64,000 nt of DNA. Origin: Sycon ciliatum. Taxonomy: Eukaryota; Porifera; Calcarea; Leucosolenida; Sycettidae. The stretch lies in contig NC_088646.1 of NCBI RefSeq assembly GCF_964019385.1, forward strand, positions 41,657,208 to 41,721,207, in the 5' to 3' direction. Of the stretch, positions 1-10,197 are shown one piece after another. The translations under genes and the position numbers were made by a program. Position 1 is the first letter of the stretch; each line of letters opens with the position of its first letter. The notes under the pieces were generated by a model that did no database searches, was not told the origin of the DNA, and saw nothing but the letters and a program-made list of their open reading frames with translations.

Positions 1-10
1 CCCGCTCGCC

Positions 11-2611
11 ATGGTCATGTACGCTATCGCCACAATCCCCCTCATTGAAGAATGCCGTAGCAGTGGAGCCACCCAGAGTTGGTACGCCGATGACGCTACA
101 GCAGCGTCAACACTGCTGCCACTTCGCCACTGGTGGGACATCCTATCGCAGCGCGGTGAGGCCTATGGATACTTCCTCAACCCGGAGAAATCCGTACTAC
201 TAGTGAAGCCTGCACATCTCGAGCGTGCCACTGAATTGTTTGCTGACACACGTATCCAAGTCCGCTCAGATGGGTACCGACATCTAGGTGCAGCACTAGG
301 CACCCCGGAATTTGTAGCGGCTTATGTCACGGGCAAGGTGAACACATGGTGCAAGGAGGTTGACAAGCTGTCTACATTTGCCCACTCCCAGCCGCATGCA
401 GCGTATTCCACCTTTACGCACGGTCTACGGCATCGCTGGGCATTTGTTGCCAGGACTGTACCCAACACAGCTAGCCTGCTGGAGCCCTTGGAGCAGGCGG
501 TTGTACACCTGCTACTCCCAGCCCTCCTCGGTCGCCCCTCTCCAGGCTCTGCCGAACGGAAGATCCTGGCTCTACCATGTCGCTTGGGTGGCCTGGGACT
601 AATCATCGTCTCTTCATTAGCAGAACAGTTCCATTCATCCTGCCACATCACCCAAACGCTGGTTGAGGGAATCCTCTCTGGCATGTCCTATCTGCCCGAC
701 GTCACGCAGCTTACGCTGCACAGGAAGTCCGAAGTCCGCAGCCGACAGCGGAATAAGGAGTCAACCATCGCCAAGGATGTCGTCTCAGCCGCTTCACAGG
801 AATTGCAGCGTTGTGTGGAGCTTGCTTCGCTGAAGGGGGCCTCCAATTGGCTCACGTGCCGGCCACTGAAAGTCCACGGCTTTTCCCTCAGCAAGGCTGG
901 CTTTCGCGACGCCATCCATGTTCGCTATGGCTGGGTCCCCCCAATGCTGCCGTCCGCCTGCGTCTGTGGTCAGGCATTCAGCACCGCGCATGCCATGTCG
1001 TGCCCTATTGGAGGGTATCCGTCACTCCGGCATAACGAGCTGCGAGACATCACCGCCTCACTGCTTTCACGCGTCGCACATGACGTAAGTGTGGAGCCGT
1101 CTCTCCAGCCACTTTCCGGGGAACGGATGAGGTATCGTACTGCAATCAGCGAGGATGGCGCCCGCCTAGATGTTGCTGCCAGCGGGGTGTGGGGCGGCCG
1201 TTTCGAGAGGACATTCTTTGATGTCCGGGTATTTAACCCTTTTGTCCGATCGAACACCGCTCCCTCCCTCAACAGCACGTTCACTAAGCACGAGAAGGAG
1301 AAAGGGCAACACTATGCGCCGACATGCAGTGCAGACTCTATTTCCGATGCGTTCAATAAAATCGTTACAGACTCTACACGACCACCTCATCTTGAAATCC
1401 CCAGTGGCCCCCATGACTGGAACGGTATCCAGTGTTTCCAGTGCCCAGATGTAGCCACAGTATTGAAACTGCTTTGCAGGATTAATCCCCGGAAGGCAAC
1501 GGGGAGTGATGGCATACCAGGGCTGCTCCTGAAGAGCTGTGCCGATCTTCTTGCACCCTCCCTCTGTGAAATATTTAGTGTCTCGTTATTTACAGGCGTC
1601 GTTCCCTCAGCTTTCAAGACGGCATTGGTGAGACCACTGTACAAATCCGACGATCCCTCAGTACCAACCAACTACCGTCCGGTGTCCCTTCTACCGATTG
1701 TGTCTAAGTTGCTGGAGAAGTTGGTTCAGCGACAACTGGCAGACTTGATTCAGGCGAATAATGTGCTGCCCGTCACACAGTATGCCTTTAGAGCCAGGCA
1801 CTCCACCGAACAGGCCCTTGTCGTACTCACAGATGGTCTGCTTGCTGCTAAGGACCAGAAGCTCCACACGGGTGCATGCTTTCTGGACATGTCGAAAGCT
1901 TTCGACAAAGTGCGTCACCATGTCCTGATACAGGATCTGTTTGAGGTTGGCGTAACTGGCAGGGCATTGTCATGGATTGCCAGCTATCTCAGCATCCGAC
2001 AGCAGTATGTCCGATTTGGCACCCTCCGAAGTGGCATGAAGCCGTGTACATGTGGTGTTCCACAGGGCTCAGTGCTTGGCCCCCTGCTGTTCAGTGTCTA
2101 TACCCGGGATGTCCCATCGGTTGTAGAGCCAGCAAAGTCAATCCAATTTGCTGACGACATTGAGATTCAATTCAGCCACACGTCAACGGATGTCATCTCA
2201 GCTAATCTCTCCACAGCAGTCACAAAGCTCAGTGACTGGCTACGTCAACGTGGCCTCATTCTCAACGAGACAAAGAGTCATCTCCTAGCAGTGTATGCCG
2301 GACGCAAACAGCCAACACCACCGATCAAAGTCACCTGCGACAGAACACCCCTCCCAGAAGCCTCCTCAGTCAAGTATCTCGGAGTGACCATGGACAGCAC
2401 TTTGACATTCAAGGAGCACATTGACAAAGTGGCAGCCAAGATGGCTCAGAAAATCGGGGCACTCTGGCGCGCACGCCGCTGCCTCAGTGAAGCTGCAAGG
2501 GCACGGTACGTGACCTCCGTAGTACTGCCAGACGCCCTATACGCCTCGCCCTCTTTCAGTGGCTCACTGTCGAGTGCTGAGACCAGGAGGCTGCAGGTTC
2601 TGCTGAATTGA
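11..2611 (+). CDS. Chimeric 866-codon reading frame: nuclease-bearing RT fused in frame to a CR1/L2-like RT
   Basis: Residues 1 to about 433 belong to element A1. They include the RT active-site motif WYADD (about residues 24-28), the thumb region, a CxC-x7-H-x3-C cluster (near residue 318) and a DARLD...FFDVR stretch resembling a PD-(D/E)XK restriction-like nuclease. At about 1316 the frame passes without a stop into a different LINE, whose RT motifs follow: A (LDMSKAFDKV, about 625), B (GVPQGSVLGP, about 680) and C (FADD, about 712). The frame ends at a TGA at 2609-2611. The fusion comes from a nested insertion that happened to keep phase. It is probably not a functional protein, but it would be predicted as a single gene. 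The true start is outside the window. Confidence 0.75.
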   Translation: MVMYAIATIPLIEECRSSGATQSWYADDATAASTLLPLRHWWDILSQRGEAYGYFLNPEKSVLLVKPAHLERATELFADTRIQVRSDGYRHLGAALGTPEFVAAYVTGKVNTWCKEVDKLSTFAHSQPHAAYSTFTHGLRHRWAFVARTVPNTASLLEPLEQAVVHLLLPALLGRPSPGSAERKILALPCRLGGLGLIIVSSLAEQFHSSCHITQTLVEGILSGMSYLPDVTQLTLHRKSEVRSRQRNKESTIAKDVVSAASQELQRCVELASLKGASNWLTCRPLKVHGFSLSKAGFRDAIHVRYGWVPPMLPSACVCGQAFSTAHAMSCPIGGYPSLRHNELRDITASLLSRVAHDVSVEPSLQPLSGERMRYRTAISEDGARLDVAASGVWGGRFERTFFDVRVFNPFVRSNTAPSLNSTFTKHEKEKGQHYAPTCSADSISDAFNKIVTDSTRPPHLEIPSGPHDWNGIQCFQCPDVATVLKLLCRINPRKATGSDGIPGLLLKSCADLLAPSLCEIFSVSLFTGVVPSAFKTALVRPLYKSDDPSVPTNYRPVSLLPIVSKLLEKLVQRQLADLIQANNVLPVTQYAFRARHSTEQALVVLTDGLLAAKDQKLHTGACFLDMSKAFDKVRHHVLIQDLFEVGVTGRALSWIASYLSIRQQYVRFGTLRSGMKPCTCGVPQGSVLGPLLFSVYTRDVPSVVEPAKSIQFADDIEIQFSHTSTDVISANLSTAVTKLSDWLRQRGLILNETKSHLLAVYAGRKQPTPPIKVTCDRTPLPEASSVKYLGVTMDSTLTFKEHIDKVAAKMAQKIGALWRARRCLSEAARARYVTSVVLPDALYASPSFSGSLSSAETRRLQVLLN

Positions 2612-3064
2612 GCAGTCCGCACTGTCTACGGTGTGCCCACGCGACACTCAGCTGAACCTTTGCTGACCCGGCTGGGAGTTTTCCAGGTGTCAGAGCACTT
2701 CCACCAGAACACCTTAGCTCTTGTGTGGAAGAGCCTACACGGTGAGACATCGCAGTCCGTCACAGAACTAATGACTCCACAAATGACCAGAGAAACCCGC
2801 CTTCAGCAGCAGGACGGACTCAGTCTTCCAGTTGCAAGAACAAACGCTGGCAAGTCGAGGTACGCCTTCAACGCTACAGGTAAATGGAACAGATTACCTG
2901 GAGACGTCCGCTCCAGCACAACTCTGGAGACCTTCAAAGCTGCAGCAGTACCCTACGCAATTGCTCGTTGACTACATGGAACAGTAGCAAATGCCATGTT
3001 TGACAATGGATCCGATTTCCAGCTGACTATCATTTCCAGTGCATACACACTTTTTTCTTTCCTT

Positions 3065-3103
<39 letters not shown>

Positions 3104-3192
3104 CTTCCCTCTTAAGATCTTCGCTACCTTGTCATTGGGAAGAAATTCCCGTTTGGATTTTGCGAAGTAAAACGAAGTTAAAAAAAAAAAAA
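1317..3192 (+). mobile_element. 5'-truncated CR1/L2-like LINE inserted into A1
   Basis: The empty site is visible in copy B, where CACTATG runs straight into AAGAGCG at about 46123-46132. Here CACTATG (to 1316) is followed by foreign sequence and the A1 text resumes after a 12-nt A run (3181-3192). The insert has the RT domain and C-terminal domain of an APE-type LINE but no endonuclease, so it is 5'-truncated. Its 3' UTR (2972-3180) holds a (CT)n tract at about 3070-3100. Any target duplication is at most 3 bp (ATG). Confidence 0.75.
2612..2971 (+). pseudogene. C-terminal remainder of the nested LINE ORF2, cut off by one nonsense codon
   Basis: The frame continues in the same phase after the TGA at 2609-2611. 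The downstream peptide is the C-terminal domain seen in LINEs of this type (VRTVYGVP..., then a K-W-N-R-L-P pattern near the end). The homologous position in the LINE at 50269-50838 reads S-N-R-A-L-R, so the stop most likely replaces arginine. CGA to TGA is a CpG transition. Inferred single-base inactivation. Confidence 0.65.
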
Positions 3193-3444
3193 TGAAGAGC
3201 GTGTTAGGGAAGTAGAGAAGGCATCGTTCGTCCCCTTGGTGTTTTGCGCCTCCGGTGGTCAAGGCAAGGCTGCCTCTGCTTTCCTCAAGCGCATTGCATC
3301 AATGCTGGCCGAGAAGCGGAAGGAACCGTTCTCCATGGTGATGGCTCACCTCCGTTGCCGCCTAGGGTTTGCCCTCATGCCCTCAGGTTAACCCTCACCT
3401 CTCCCGTACTGGCTGATTTTCTTCTCATGCCGTGAGGTGTTGTC

Positions 3445-3445
<1 letters not shown>

Positions 3446-3483
<38 letters not shown>
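3446..3483. repeat. (TAA)n microsatellite at the end of A1
   Basis: About 12 uninterrupted TAA units directly follow the presumed 3' UTR of A1. Similar AAT tracts end other elements here (10180, 27873, 40631, 50868, 60494). Confidence 0.85.
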
Positions 3484-4882
3484 GAGTTCATGGAATTTTA
3501 AGGATTTTTATGTTATTCAAAATCGATTTTCGTGTTCCGCTCATCAGTGAATAGTATCGGAACTGAGGGTACTGTGTACAAAAATAGAACATTTTATAAC
3601 AGCATAATTAATTAAAAGTGTGAACAACAAAGGAAGTGCTACAGCATTACATAATATGTGTCAAACATAGTGCTAACGTATATAACTGAGTGCAGCCACA
3701 AAGCAAGAGGTGATACAGTGCAACATGACACAACATTTACATCTGATAACCAGCTACGAGAACAACTTTAGCGCGACTACGTGCTTCTTTTGTTTACAAA
3801 GAACAGGATTATGCACACGAATACATACAGCTTCCAGAACCTTCAATTGCTTAACATAACTTGCACGGCACAAAACAGAAAAGTGAGAATCATCGTACAC
3901 ACTAAGGAGCGGGATGAGACAGAAGAGAGCGACGTGAGCAAAAAGTCAGCTGTATTTTGTCACTTGTTATCACGTCCAGATTGAAGGGAAAGAAGCAGCA
4001 GAGAGACACCTACTGAGTCTAATGACTGCCACTGTCAGTTCTCAAACAAAAACAATTTTTTGTCGAATTGAAAAATCTCACCTGTTAGTGTTGCTCACTA
4101 GCCACTAGTGATTAGAGTTGTTCGTCCACGAAATTTGCAATATGCCACTACGGTACCAGCAAGAGTAGGTAAGTTGGCATAGAACAACAGCTATGCAAAG
4201 CCATGTTCATCTCCTCTTCACTTTGGAAGGCAGTACAAGCACCCTTCATACCTCGACATTGCCTTGGGCTGCATTCGATTGTAGAAACTGGATCCCGATC
4301 CCCGCCGACCAGATCACTTCGATCGGACGGATACAATCGAATGTGCACAACCGATAATCCGTTTCAAGGCCTTAGCAACCGCGTTGCTACAGCTCATCCC
4401 GCAGTATCTCTGTACGCGTTGTGGTAAACTCTTGACCTAGTGTACGCATATTGCGAGTTTTGAGTAGATACGAGTCGTACTATCGAAATGAATCCGTCGA
4501 ATCCGTCGAATCCGTCTCTGGGAGGTGGGTTGACTGGATCCGAATCCGTGCTCTCGGGATCCGGATTAGTACAATCGAACATGCACAAATTTGGCGAATC
4601 CGGGTCCGGGGCTGATGGATTCGTACAATCGAACATGCCCTTGGAGTGGAAGCAAATTCACCATGAGTTTTCCAATTCGCTACGATCGATCTCGGGGTGA
4701 TGATCGTGTCTTCTTCATCACCACTGCAGCCTGGACAGCCTTCGGGAAGACATGTGTCACTCTCCTGCTCAACAGATTCCTACATCTAGATTTGGTTACC
4801 GTCAGGGAACGAAACAGAGCTGCAAAACACCAAAGTAATGGTTTTCTTCCATTCAATTACACTGCTGAACATGCACAGCATG
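3484..4882. other. No gene recognised
   Basis: AT-rich unique sequence with short open frames only. Around 4320-4640 a few near-repeats of a GAATCCG/ACAATCGAAC phrase occur, giving short spurious frames on both strands. I see no RT, transposase or exon signal. Confidence 0.5.
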
Positions 4883-4890
4883 GTGACAGC

Positions 4891-6630
4891 CAGGGAGTCG
4901 TACTCAAACTAGAGAGGTGACACGGCACAGAAATCCGTGTCACAGGGGTTGACTCGCACCCGTGACCCCTCGTTGTTATTTTTGGAATAGTTCAGTCCAG
5001 TCCAGTCCGAAAGGTCATACTCGGATCGACTCGCCTTCTGTACTTCACCTCCAAGCGTGCAGCATGGGTGTCTAGTTTTTGAAATTATCGAGGCAGCACA
5101 TTTCGTTTACAGCCCATCACTCGCCAGTATTCTTTGAAAGACTACCAGCAATTTGTTTACCTCCTGCCATGTCCGAACTACTTGATAGCAGTGATGGCAA
5201 CAGCAGCAGTTATGAGACAGCGTGTAGTGTTACGGTAACTGTTCAGAACTGTTCAGAGTCGTATCCTAGGTTAATCCGAATACTAAAACTTGACCCAAAT
5301 TGCACATAACACGAAGCTGGTTTTTGAAAATTGTAAGTCGTGTATCTGCCCCATTTCTTCTTTATGACTTGCACAATACACCAGTCTTCCTAAACAACAC
5401 ATTTCTAGGAGGGGTTAAGTACCATATAAGAGAAGTACAGCCAGTGATATTGTCATGTTGAAATACTACAATTTTGACACAAATTACACATAACACGAAG
5501 CCAGGTTTTGAAAAATGTAAGTCGTATATCTGCCCCATTTCTTCTTTATGGCTTGCACAATGGTCCAGTCTGCCTAAATAACACATTTATAGCAGGGGTT
5601 ATGTACCATATTAGAGAAGTACAGCCAATGATATTGTCATGTCTAAATATTACAATTTTGACACAAATTAGACATAACACGAAGCTGGTTTTTGAAAATT
5701 GTAAGTCGTGTATCTGCCCCATTTCTTCTTTATGACTTGCACAATACACCAGTCTTCCTAAACAACACATTTATAGCAGGGGTTAAGTACCATATAAGAG
5801 AAGTACAGCCAGTGATATTGTCATGTTGAAATACTACAATTTTGACACAAATTACACATAACACGAAGCCAGGTTTTGAAAAATGTAAGTCGTATATCTG
5901 CCCCATTTCTTCTTTATGACTTGCACAATGGTCCAGTCTGCCTAAATAACACATTTATAGCAGGGGTTATGTACCATATTAGAGAAGTACAGCCAATGAT
6001 ATTGTCATGTCTAAATATTACAATTTTGACACAAATTAGACATAACACGAAGCTGGTTTTTGAAAATTGTAAGTCGTGTATCTGCCCCATTTCTTCTTTA
6101 TGACTTGCACAATACACCAGTCTTCCTAAACAACACATTTATAGCAGGGGTTAAGTACCATACAAGAGAGCTACATTGTACATCTAGTCATACTGTCATA
6201 ATCAGCCAGCATTTTTCCTGCAGCAGTCACACCACCATCATCATTATTTCCAGGGAAATCCTCTTACATTGTCAGCTCCTACGTCGTTAGATACAATGTA
6301 GGGGGCTGTAGGACCGGCTCGTCAAAAATAGAGAACCTGAACAAGCGTGCTCGGGACGTCTCAGCAATCGTAGTATGCTTGAGCACTCCTATAAAAACTT
6401 GATCAATGGCAAAATCGTTCCCCACAGAAAAATCATACTTTGCGGGTCTTGCGTTGCACGCTTGGAGGTGAAGTACAGAAGGCGAGTCGATCCGAGTACT
6501 GTATGACCTTTCGGACTGGACTGGACTGAACTATTCCAAAAATAACAACGAGGGGTCACGGGTGCGAGTCAACCCCTGTGACACGGATTTCTGTGCCGTG
6601 TCACCTCCCTAGTTTGAGTACGACTCCCTG
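4891..6630. mobile_element. Non-autonomous hAT-type DNA transposon with long TIRs
   Basis: The element starts CAGGGAGTCG (4891) and ends CGACTCCCTG (6630). It is flanked by an exact 8-bp duplication GTGACAGC (4883-4890 and 6631-6638). The inverted repeats extend about 170 bp (4891-5063 against 6459-6630) with few differences. An 8-bp target duplication with CAGGG termini is diagnostic of the hAT superfamily. There is no transposase frame. The interior is mostly a tandem repeat of about 184 bp. It would have to move using a transposase supplied elsewhere. Confidence 0.88.
5288..6165. repeat. 184-bp tandem repeat with a dimeric (368-bp) higher-order pattern inside the hAT element
   Basis: About 4.8 units. 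Units alternate between two variants, one reading ACAATACACCAGTCTTCC and the other ACAATGGTCCAGTCTGCC, at 5324, 5508, 5692, 5876 and 6060. The true repeat is therefore a 368-bp A-B dimer. The 74-76-codon frames inside it are by-products of the repeat and are not taken as genes. Confidence 0.85.
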
Positions 6631-6764
6631 GTGACAGCTAAGCAGTACGCACGTCATCAAGGCCAATTTCCAAATATGGGAGGTGTTATTTATGAAATTT
6701 GACACAGTTCCTCTTCTCTGATCGGCTCGAGACATAGCTCATCGGAATCAGTGCCCAATTCTCC

Positions 6765-7044
6765 TTTCGATTCATTTGCTTATGCTCACCCTTTCATTTA
6801 CGGAAACGTGTGCTGATTTTACTCGGGTTTAGATCCATTTTTATCTCTTTGTCCTTGTCTACAGTGTGCGAAGAACGCGAGTTCACTTTCTTGACGGCAA
6901 GGCTTATGTTAGATGTGTTGTCGAAATACTCATGTTCATTGCACATTGGTACGTTACAAGTAAGGCACTGGTCAGTGGCATACTATCGTTGGCAGTTCCC
7001 AATCTGGAGGGAAAGGTTCAAGGACTCATTGACCGAGTTGTCCT
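6765..7044 (+). repeat. Dispersed copy of part of the giant palindrome arm
   Basis: This matches, in the same orientation, 60905-61290 of the right arm, and inversely about 38885-39165 of the left arm. It includes the shared block around TGTGCGAAGAACGCGAG. All three copies can be read as a similar peptide of about 60 residues, but that follows from copying the DNA and is not evidence of a gene. It ends at the TA-flanked MITE starting at 7047. Confidence 0.75.
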
Positions 7045-7095
7045 TAGAGAGGTTAAGTTACACGTTGTTTGCCCTTTTTCAAAACGCGGTGCAAA

Positions 7096-9237
7096 GATGT
7101 ACTGCATCCAGGTGTTGCGCCTATTGTAAATCCCATCCTGTTCGAGAGCCTCACAGGTGACATCGTCCGCAAGACTGCCCTGGCAATGCAGGGTGCGGCA
7201 GGTCCCTCCATGGGTGATTCCTATGTCTGGAGACGAATGCTAGTGTCCTTTTAAAAGTCTGCATCACATGAGCTATGCGACGAGGTTGCTGCAGTATCCC
7301 GACACCTAGCTACGATGGATGTCAACCCCATTGGACTTGCTCCTCTGCTCAACAACCGCTTGATCCCGTTGGACAAAGACCCGGGGGTAAGGCCTGTAGG
7401 GATAGGAGAAGTACTCAGACGTATCATCGGCAAGTCTCTAATGGCCATCCTGAACTTGCGGCATGACATCACCGCAGCCGCAGGTGTAACCGAGGTCTGT
7501 GCAGGCCATCCAGCAGGCTGCGAAGCGGCTATCCATGCCTTGCGTCGAGTTTTTGAGTCTATGGAGACTGATGCTGTTCTGCTAGTCGACGCCGACAATG
7601 CCTTCAACCGCCTGAATCGGAACGTGGCCCTGCACAACATCAGATTCATCTGCCCCCCTTTAGCCACAGTCCTCAACAACGTATACAGATCGCCTGCTCG
7701 TCTGTTCGTCACTGGTGGCATGGAACTCTCATCAGAGGAGGGGACCACTCAGGGGTGTCCTCTGTCGATGGCCATGTATGCACTGAGTGTGGTACCGTTG
7801 ATCGCGGCCTGCAGCGATGTACCCGTCGGCGACGTCATCAAGGCCATCCAGGTGTGGTTTGCTGACGATGCCGCCGCCGGAGGCCGGCTGATTTCACTCC
7901 GCCACTTCTGGGACAAGCTCATGTCTGCAGGCCCTGCGTATGGCTACTTTCCGAAGCCCAGCAAAACATTCTTGGTAGTGAAGCCCGAACGTCGCGACGA
8001 AGCAGAGCGAATCTTTGCCGGTACAGGCATCAAGATAGCCGGTGATGGTGACACCTGGCCCACAAAGCTGGACAGCGTCATCTGGGTGCAGCCATAGGCT
8101 CAAATGCGTTCATCAAGGGGTACCTCGACTCGAAAGTAACTATTAGTTGATGCATGGACAGCACAAGTGGACCGCCTCGCCGACATTGCCGCAACACACC
8201 CCCATGCTGCATTTGCTGGCTATGTTTTTGGCCTCCGACATCGTTGGACCTTCCTTCAGCGTACCATGCCTACAATGGGCACTCATATGGAGCCCTTGCT
8301 CAGTGCTATTCGCAGCCATTTGTTACCTGCCCTGACCAAGCATGAGGCCAGTGACGTCGAGATGGATATGGTTGCGCTTCCAGCTCGATATGGAGGTCTG
8401 TCGTTGGACAACCCCGTCATCGATTCCTCCCGCAAACACACGGCATCGGTTGAGTGCACCGCTAATCTTGCAACCCAGATCGCCACAGGCGGCTCGGACC
8501 TGATAGGGAGCATCAGACAAGACCATGAAGCAAAGACTGCCGTGCAACAGCGCCACCACGCCACCCTCGACACCAAGGCTAACGAAATCCAGTCTCGGCT
8601 GCCCGAGCCGCAACAACGGGCCATGGCGTTGGCAAGAGAGAAGGGAGCCTCCAGCACGCTCACAACAATACCGGTGGCTGAGCACGGATTCTGCTTCGAC
8701 GTCAAGTCCGACTTCCATGACCACGTGCGCATGCGATATTGTTGGCCACTGGACAACCTGCTGGCTTCTTGCCCATGTGGAGCACGCTACTCGGTGGATC
8801 ATGCGCAGATTTGGAAACTCTCCGGCTTCATCCATATGCGTCACAATGATCCTACCGACTTTATCGCCTCATGCATGAAGGAGGTGCATTGTGACGTTGA
8901 GGTGGAGCCGAAGCTCCAACCTCTCACCGGTGAGGTCCTCCAGCGACGCACCGCCAACACCGATCCGGATGCCCGCGCTGACCTGAGAGTGAGGGGGTTC
9001 TGGACGGATAGCAGAAACGCATTCTTTGATACAAGGGTGTTCTATCCCCATGCGTCAAGCTACCGCTCCAGATCCCTCTCCTCTCTGTACCGAAGCTTTG
9101 AAGGGGAGAAGAAGCGTGCGTATGGGGAGAGAATTCTCCACGTCGAGCATGGTTCCTTCACCCCTCTGGTCTTCTCTTCCTGTGCGGGGATGGGCCACGA
9201 AGCTGCCATCACGGTGAAGAGGCTGGCAAGTGCTTAA
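7096..9237 (+). pseudogene. RT/nuclease-like ORF of subfamily C, broken by frame shifts
   Basis: The frame is open in pieces: 7096-7254, about 7315-8097 and 8167-9237. RT motifs seen are LVDADNAFNRLNR (A), EGTTQGCPLSMAMYA (B) and WFADDAAAGG (C, with FADD instead of the YADD of copies A1 and B). The last segment keeps the C-terminal CPCGARYSVDHA cluster and a DARADLRV...FFDTRVF nuclease-like stretch. A stop near 7254 and a frame shift between about 8060 and 8165 make it inactive. Protein divergence from A1 and B is large, so this is an older or separate subfamily. Confidence 0.75.
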
Positions 9238-9620
9238 GCCGTGAAGAGGCATGCGCCGTACAGCCAGATGGTGTGTTGGCTCAGATGCATGCTAAGCTTT
9301 TCGCTAGCCAGGTCTGCTGTTCGCTGTGTCCGTGGATCACGCTCAATTCGCCGCCGTCACTTTGACCATGCCCCTGTCGACCTGGTCCGAGCAGAGGCAC
9401 AGCTGGTGGTCAGCTAGACAGTTGTCATCATGTTTAATTTCTTTAGTTCTCAATCTATCATTTTCATGCCAGGCGTGAGCCAGCCCCTGGCTTAACAAAA
9501 TGGGTGCTCCTTTTTAGTTTAGTTTTCTTCCTTTTAGTTTAGTTTTTCTTCTCTTCTTCTTTTTATTTTGCTTTGCCCGTACAAGAGGCTTACTTCTCCT
9601 GTTAAAAAAAAAAAAAAAAA
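7096..9620 (+). mobile_element. A1-family non-LTR retrotransposon copy (subfamily C), 5'-truncated, with poly(A) and target duplication
   Basis: The insertion is flanked by ACGCGGTGCAAA (7084-7095 and 9621-9632), a 12-bp target duplication, and ends in an A run of about 17 nt (9604-9620). It interrupts the MITE above. The 3' UTR contains CCAGGCGTGAGCC (9469) and TTTGCCCGTACAAGAGGCT (9571). Both phrases recur in the 3' ends of the copies at 60590 and 41510. This copy shows directly that the family inserts by target-primed reverse transcription. Confidence 0.85.
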
Positions 9621-9992
9621 ACGCGGTGCAAATCTCACGTTACGTGTAATTTTTAGAGGTTAAGTTACACGTGCTACGTGACGTGAAATTTTGCCTGGCA
9701 GGATTCGGGTTTAGTTCACGCAAATATCAAATCTTTCAACAAACTCGATAAAATTCCGGAAACTCACACAAATTCGGTCGGAATAACCAAGCGAAACTTC
9801 CAAAAACTCACGTCATGAACTTACGTGCGGGACAGTCAACTCACGTAAAACACGTCAAATTTTACGTGAGTTTTTTTCACTTTTTGACGTAAAAGTTCAC
9901 GGACGTAAGACTTTTACGTGAAACTTAACCTCTCTATTACGCGTGCTGAACAGCGCGGTCAACTGGGTACTCACAGCTCGGAGTGAGAATAA

Positions 9993-10197
9993 CAAGGATG
10001 CAGTTTACAGGGTTATGGGCCGTTACACGCCCGATTGGTTGAGAGACTAACCTCCTCTCCCCTGACTCACTTGTGAGGTCTGCATTCGCCACTAAGGTGA
10101 ACAGGCATAGTGGTGGCCTGCGGATGCGAAGGCTAGTTTGTGTGTTTCTGAACATTCAAGCGATGCCGACGCGGATCCCGCAAATATTATTATTATA
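9993..10197 (+). mobile_element. SINE-like element with (ATT)n tail, copy 1
   Basis: About 200 bp, closely matching the reverse complement of 27873-28083. Both begin AAGGATGCAGTTTACAGGG and end in an ATT repeat. The second copy has a clean 7-bp target duplication, so this is a mobile short retroelement. I could not identify a tRNA, 5S or 7SL head. Confidence 0.65.

Larger units (their letters stand above)
1..3446 (+). mobile_element. Non-LTR retrotransposon copy A1 (RT plus C-terminal nuclease-like family), split by a nested LINE
   Basis: Positions 1-1316 and about 3193-3446 are nearly identical to 44813-46128 and 46126-46335 (copy B), so this is one element interrupted by a later insertion at 1317-3192. 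Its 5' part lies outside the window. The first residues correspond to the RT palm just before the YADD motif. The 3' part resumes at TGAAGAGCGTG directly after a poly(A) run and ends at a stop near 3390. About 60 nt of possible 3' UTR follow, then a (TAA)n tract. Two further relatives lie at 7096-9620 and, reversed, at 41478-42838. The family was not matched to a named clade. Confidence 0.8.
7047..9934. mobile_element. TA-flanked MITE (GAGAGGTTAAG termini), split by a LINE insertion
   Basis: Left terminus GAGAGGTTAAGTTACACG and right terminus CGTGAAACTTAACCTCTC are inverted repeats flanked by TA on both sides (7045-7046 and 9935-9936), as in Tc1/mariner-type elements. Without the LINE at 7096-9620 plus one copy of its target duplication, the MITE is about 350 bp (7047-7095 plus 9633-9934). 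The interior is AT-rich and non-coding. The GAGAGGTT end is shared with MITEs at 38327, 39532 and 62251. Confidence 0.75.

Noticed and set aside
6866..7129. Conserved short peptide (RRTRVHFLDGKAY...) seen at 6866, 38824 and 61114 as a gene
   Set aside because: All three are copies of the same dispersed DNA repeat. Frames differ and there is no independent sign of selection.
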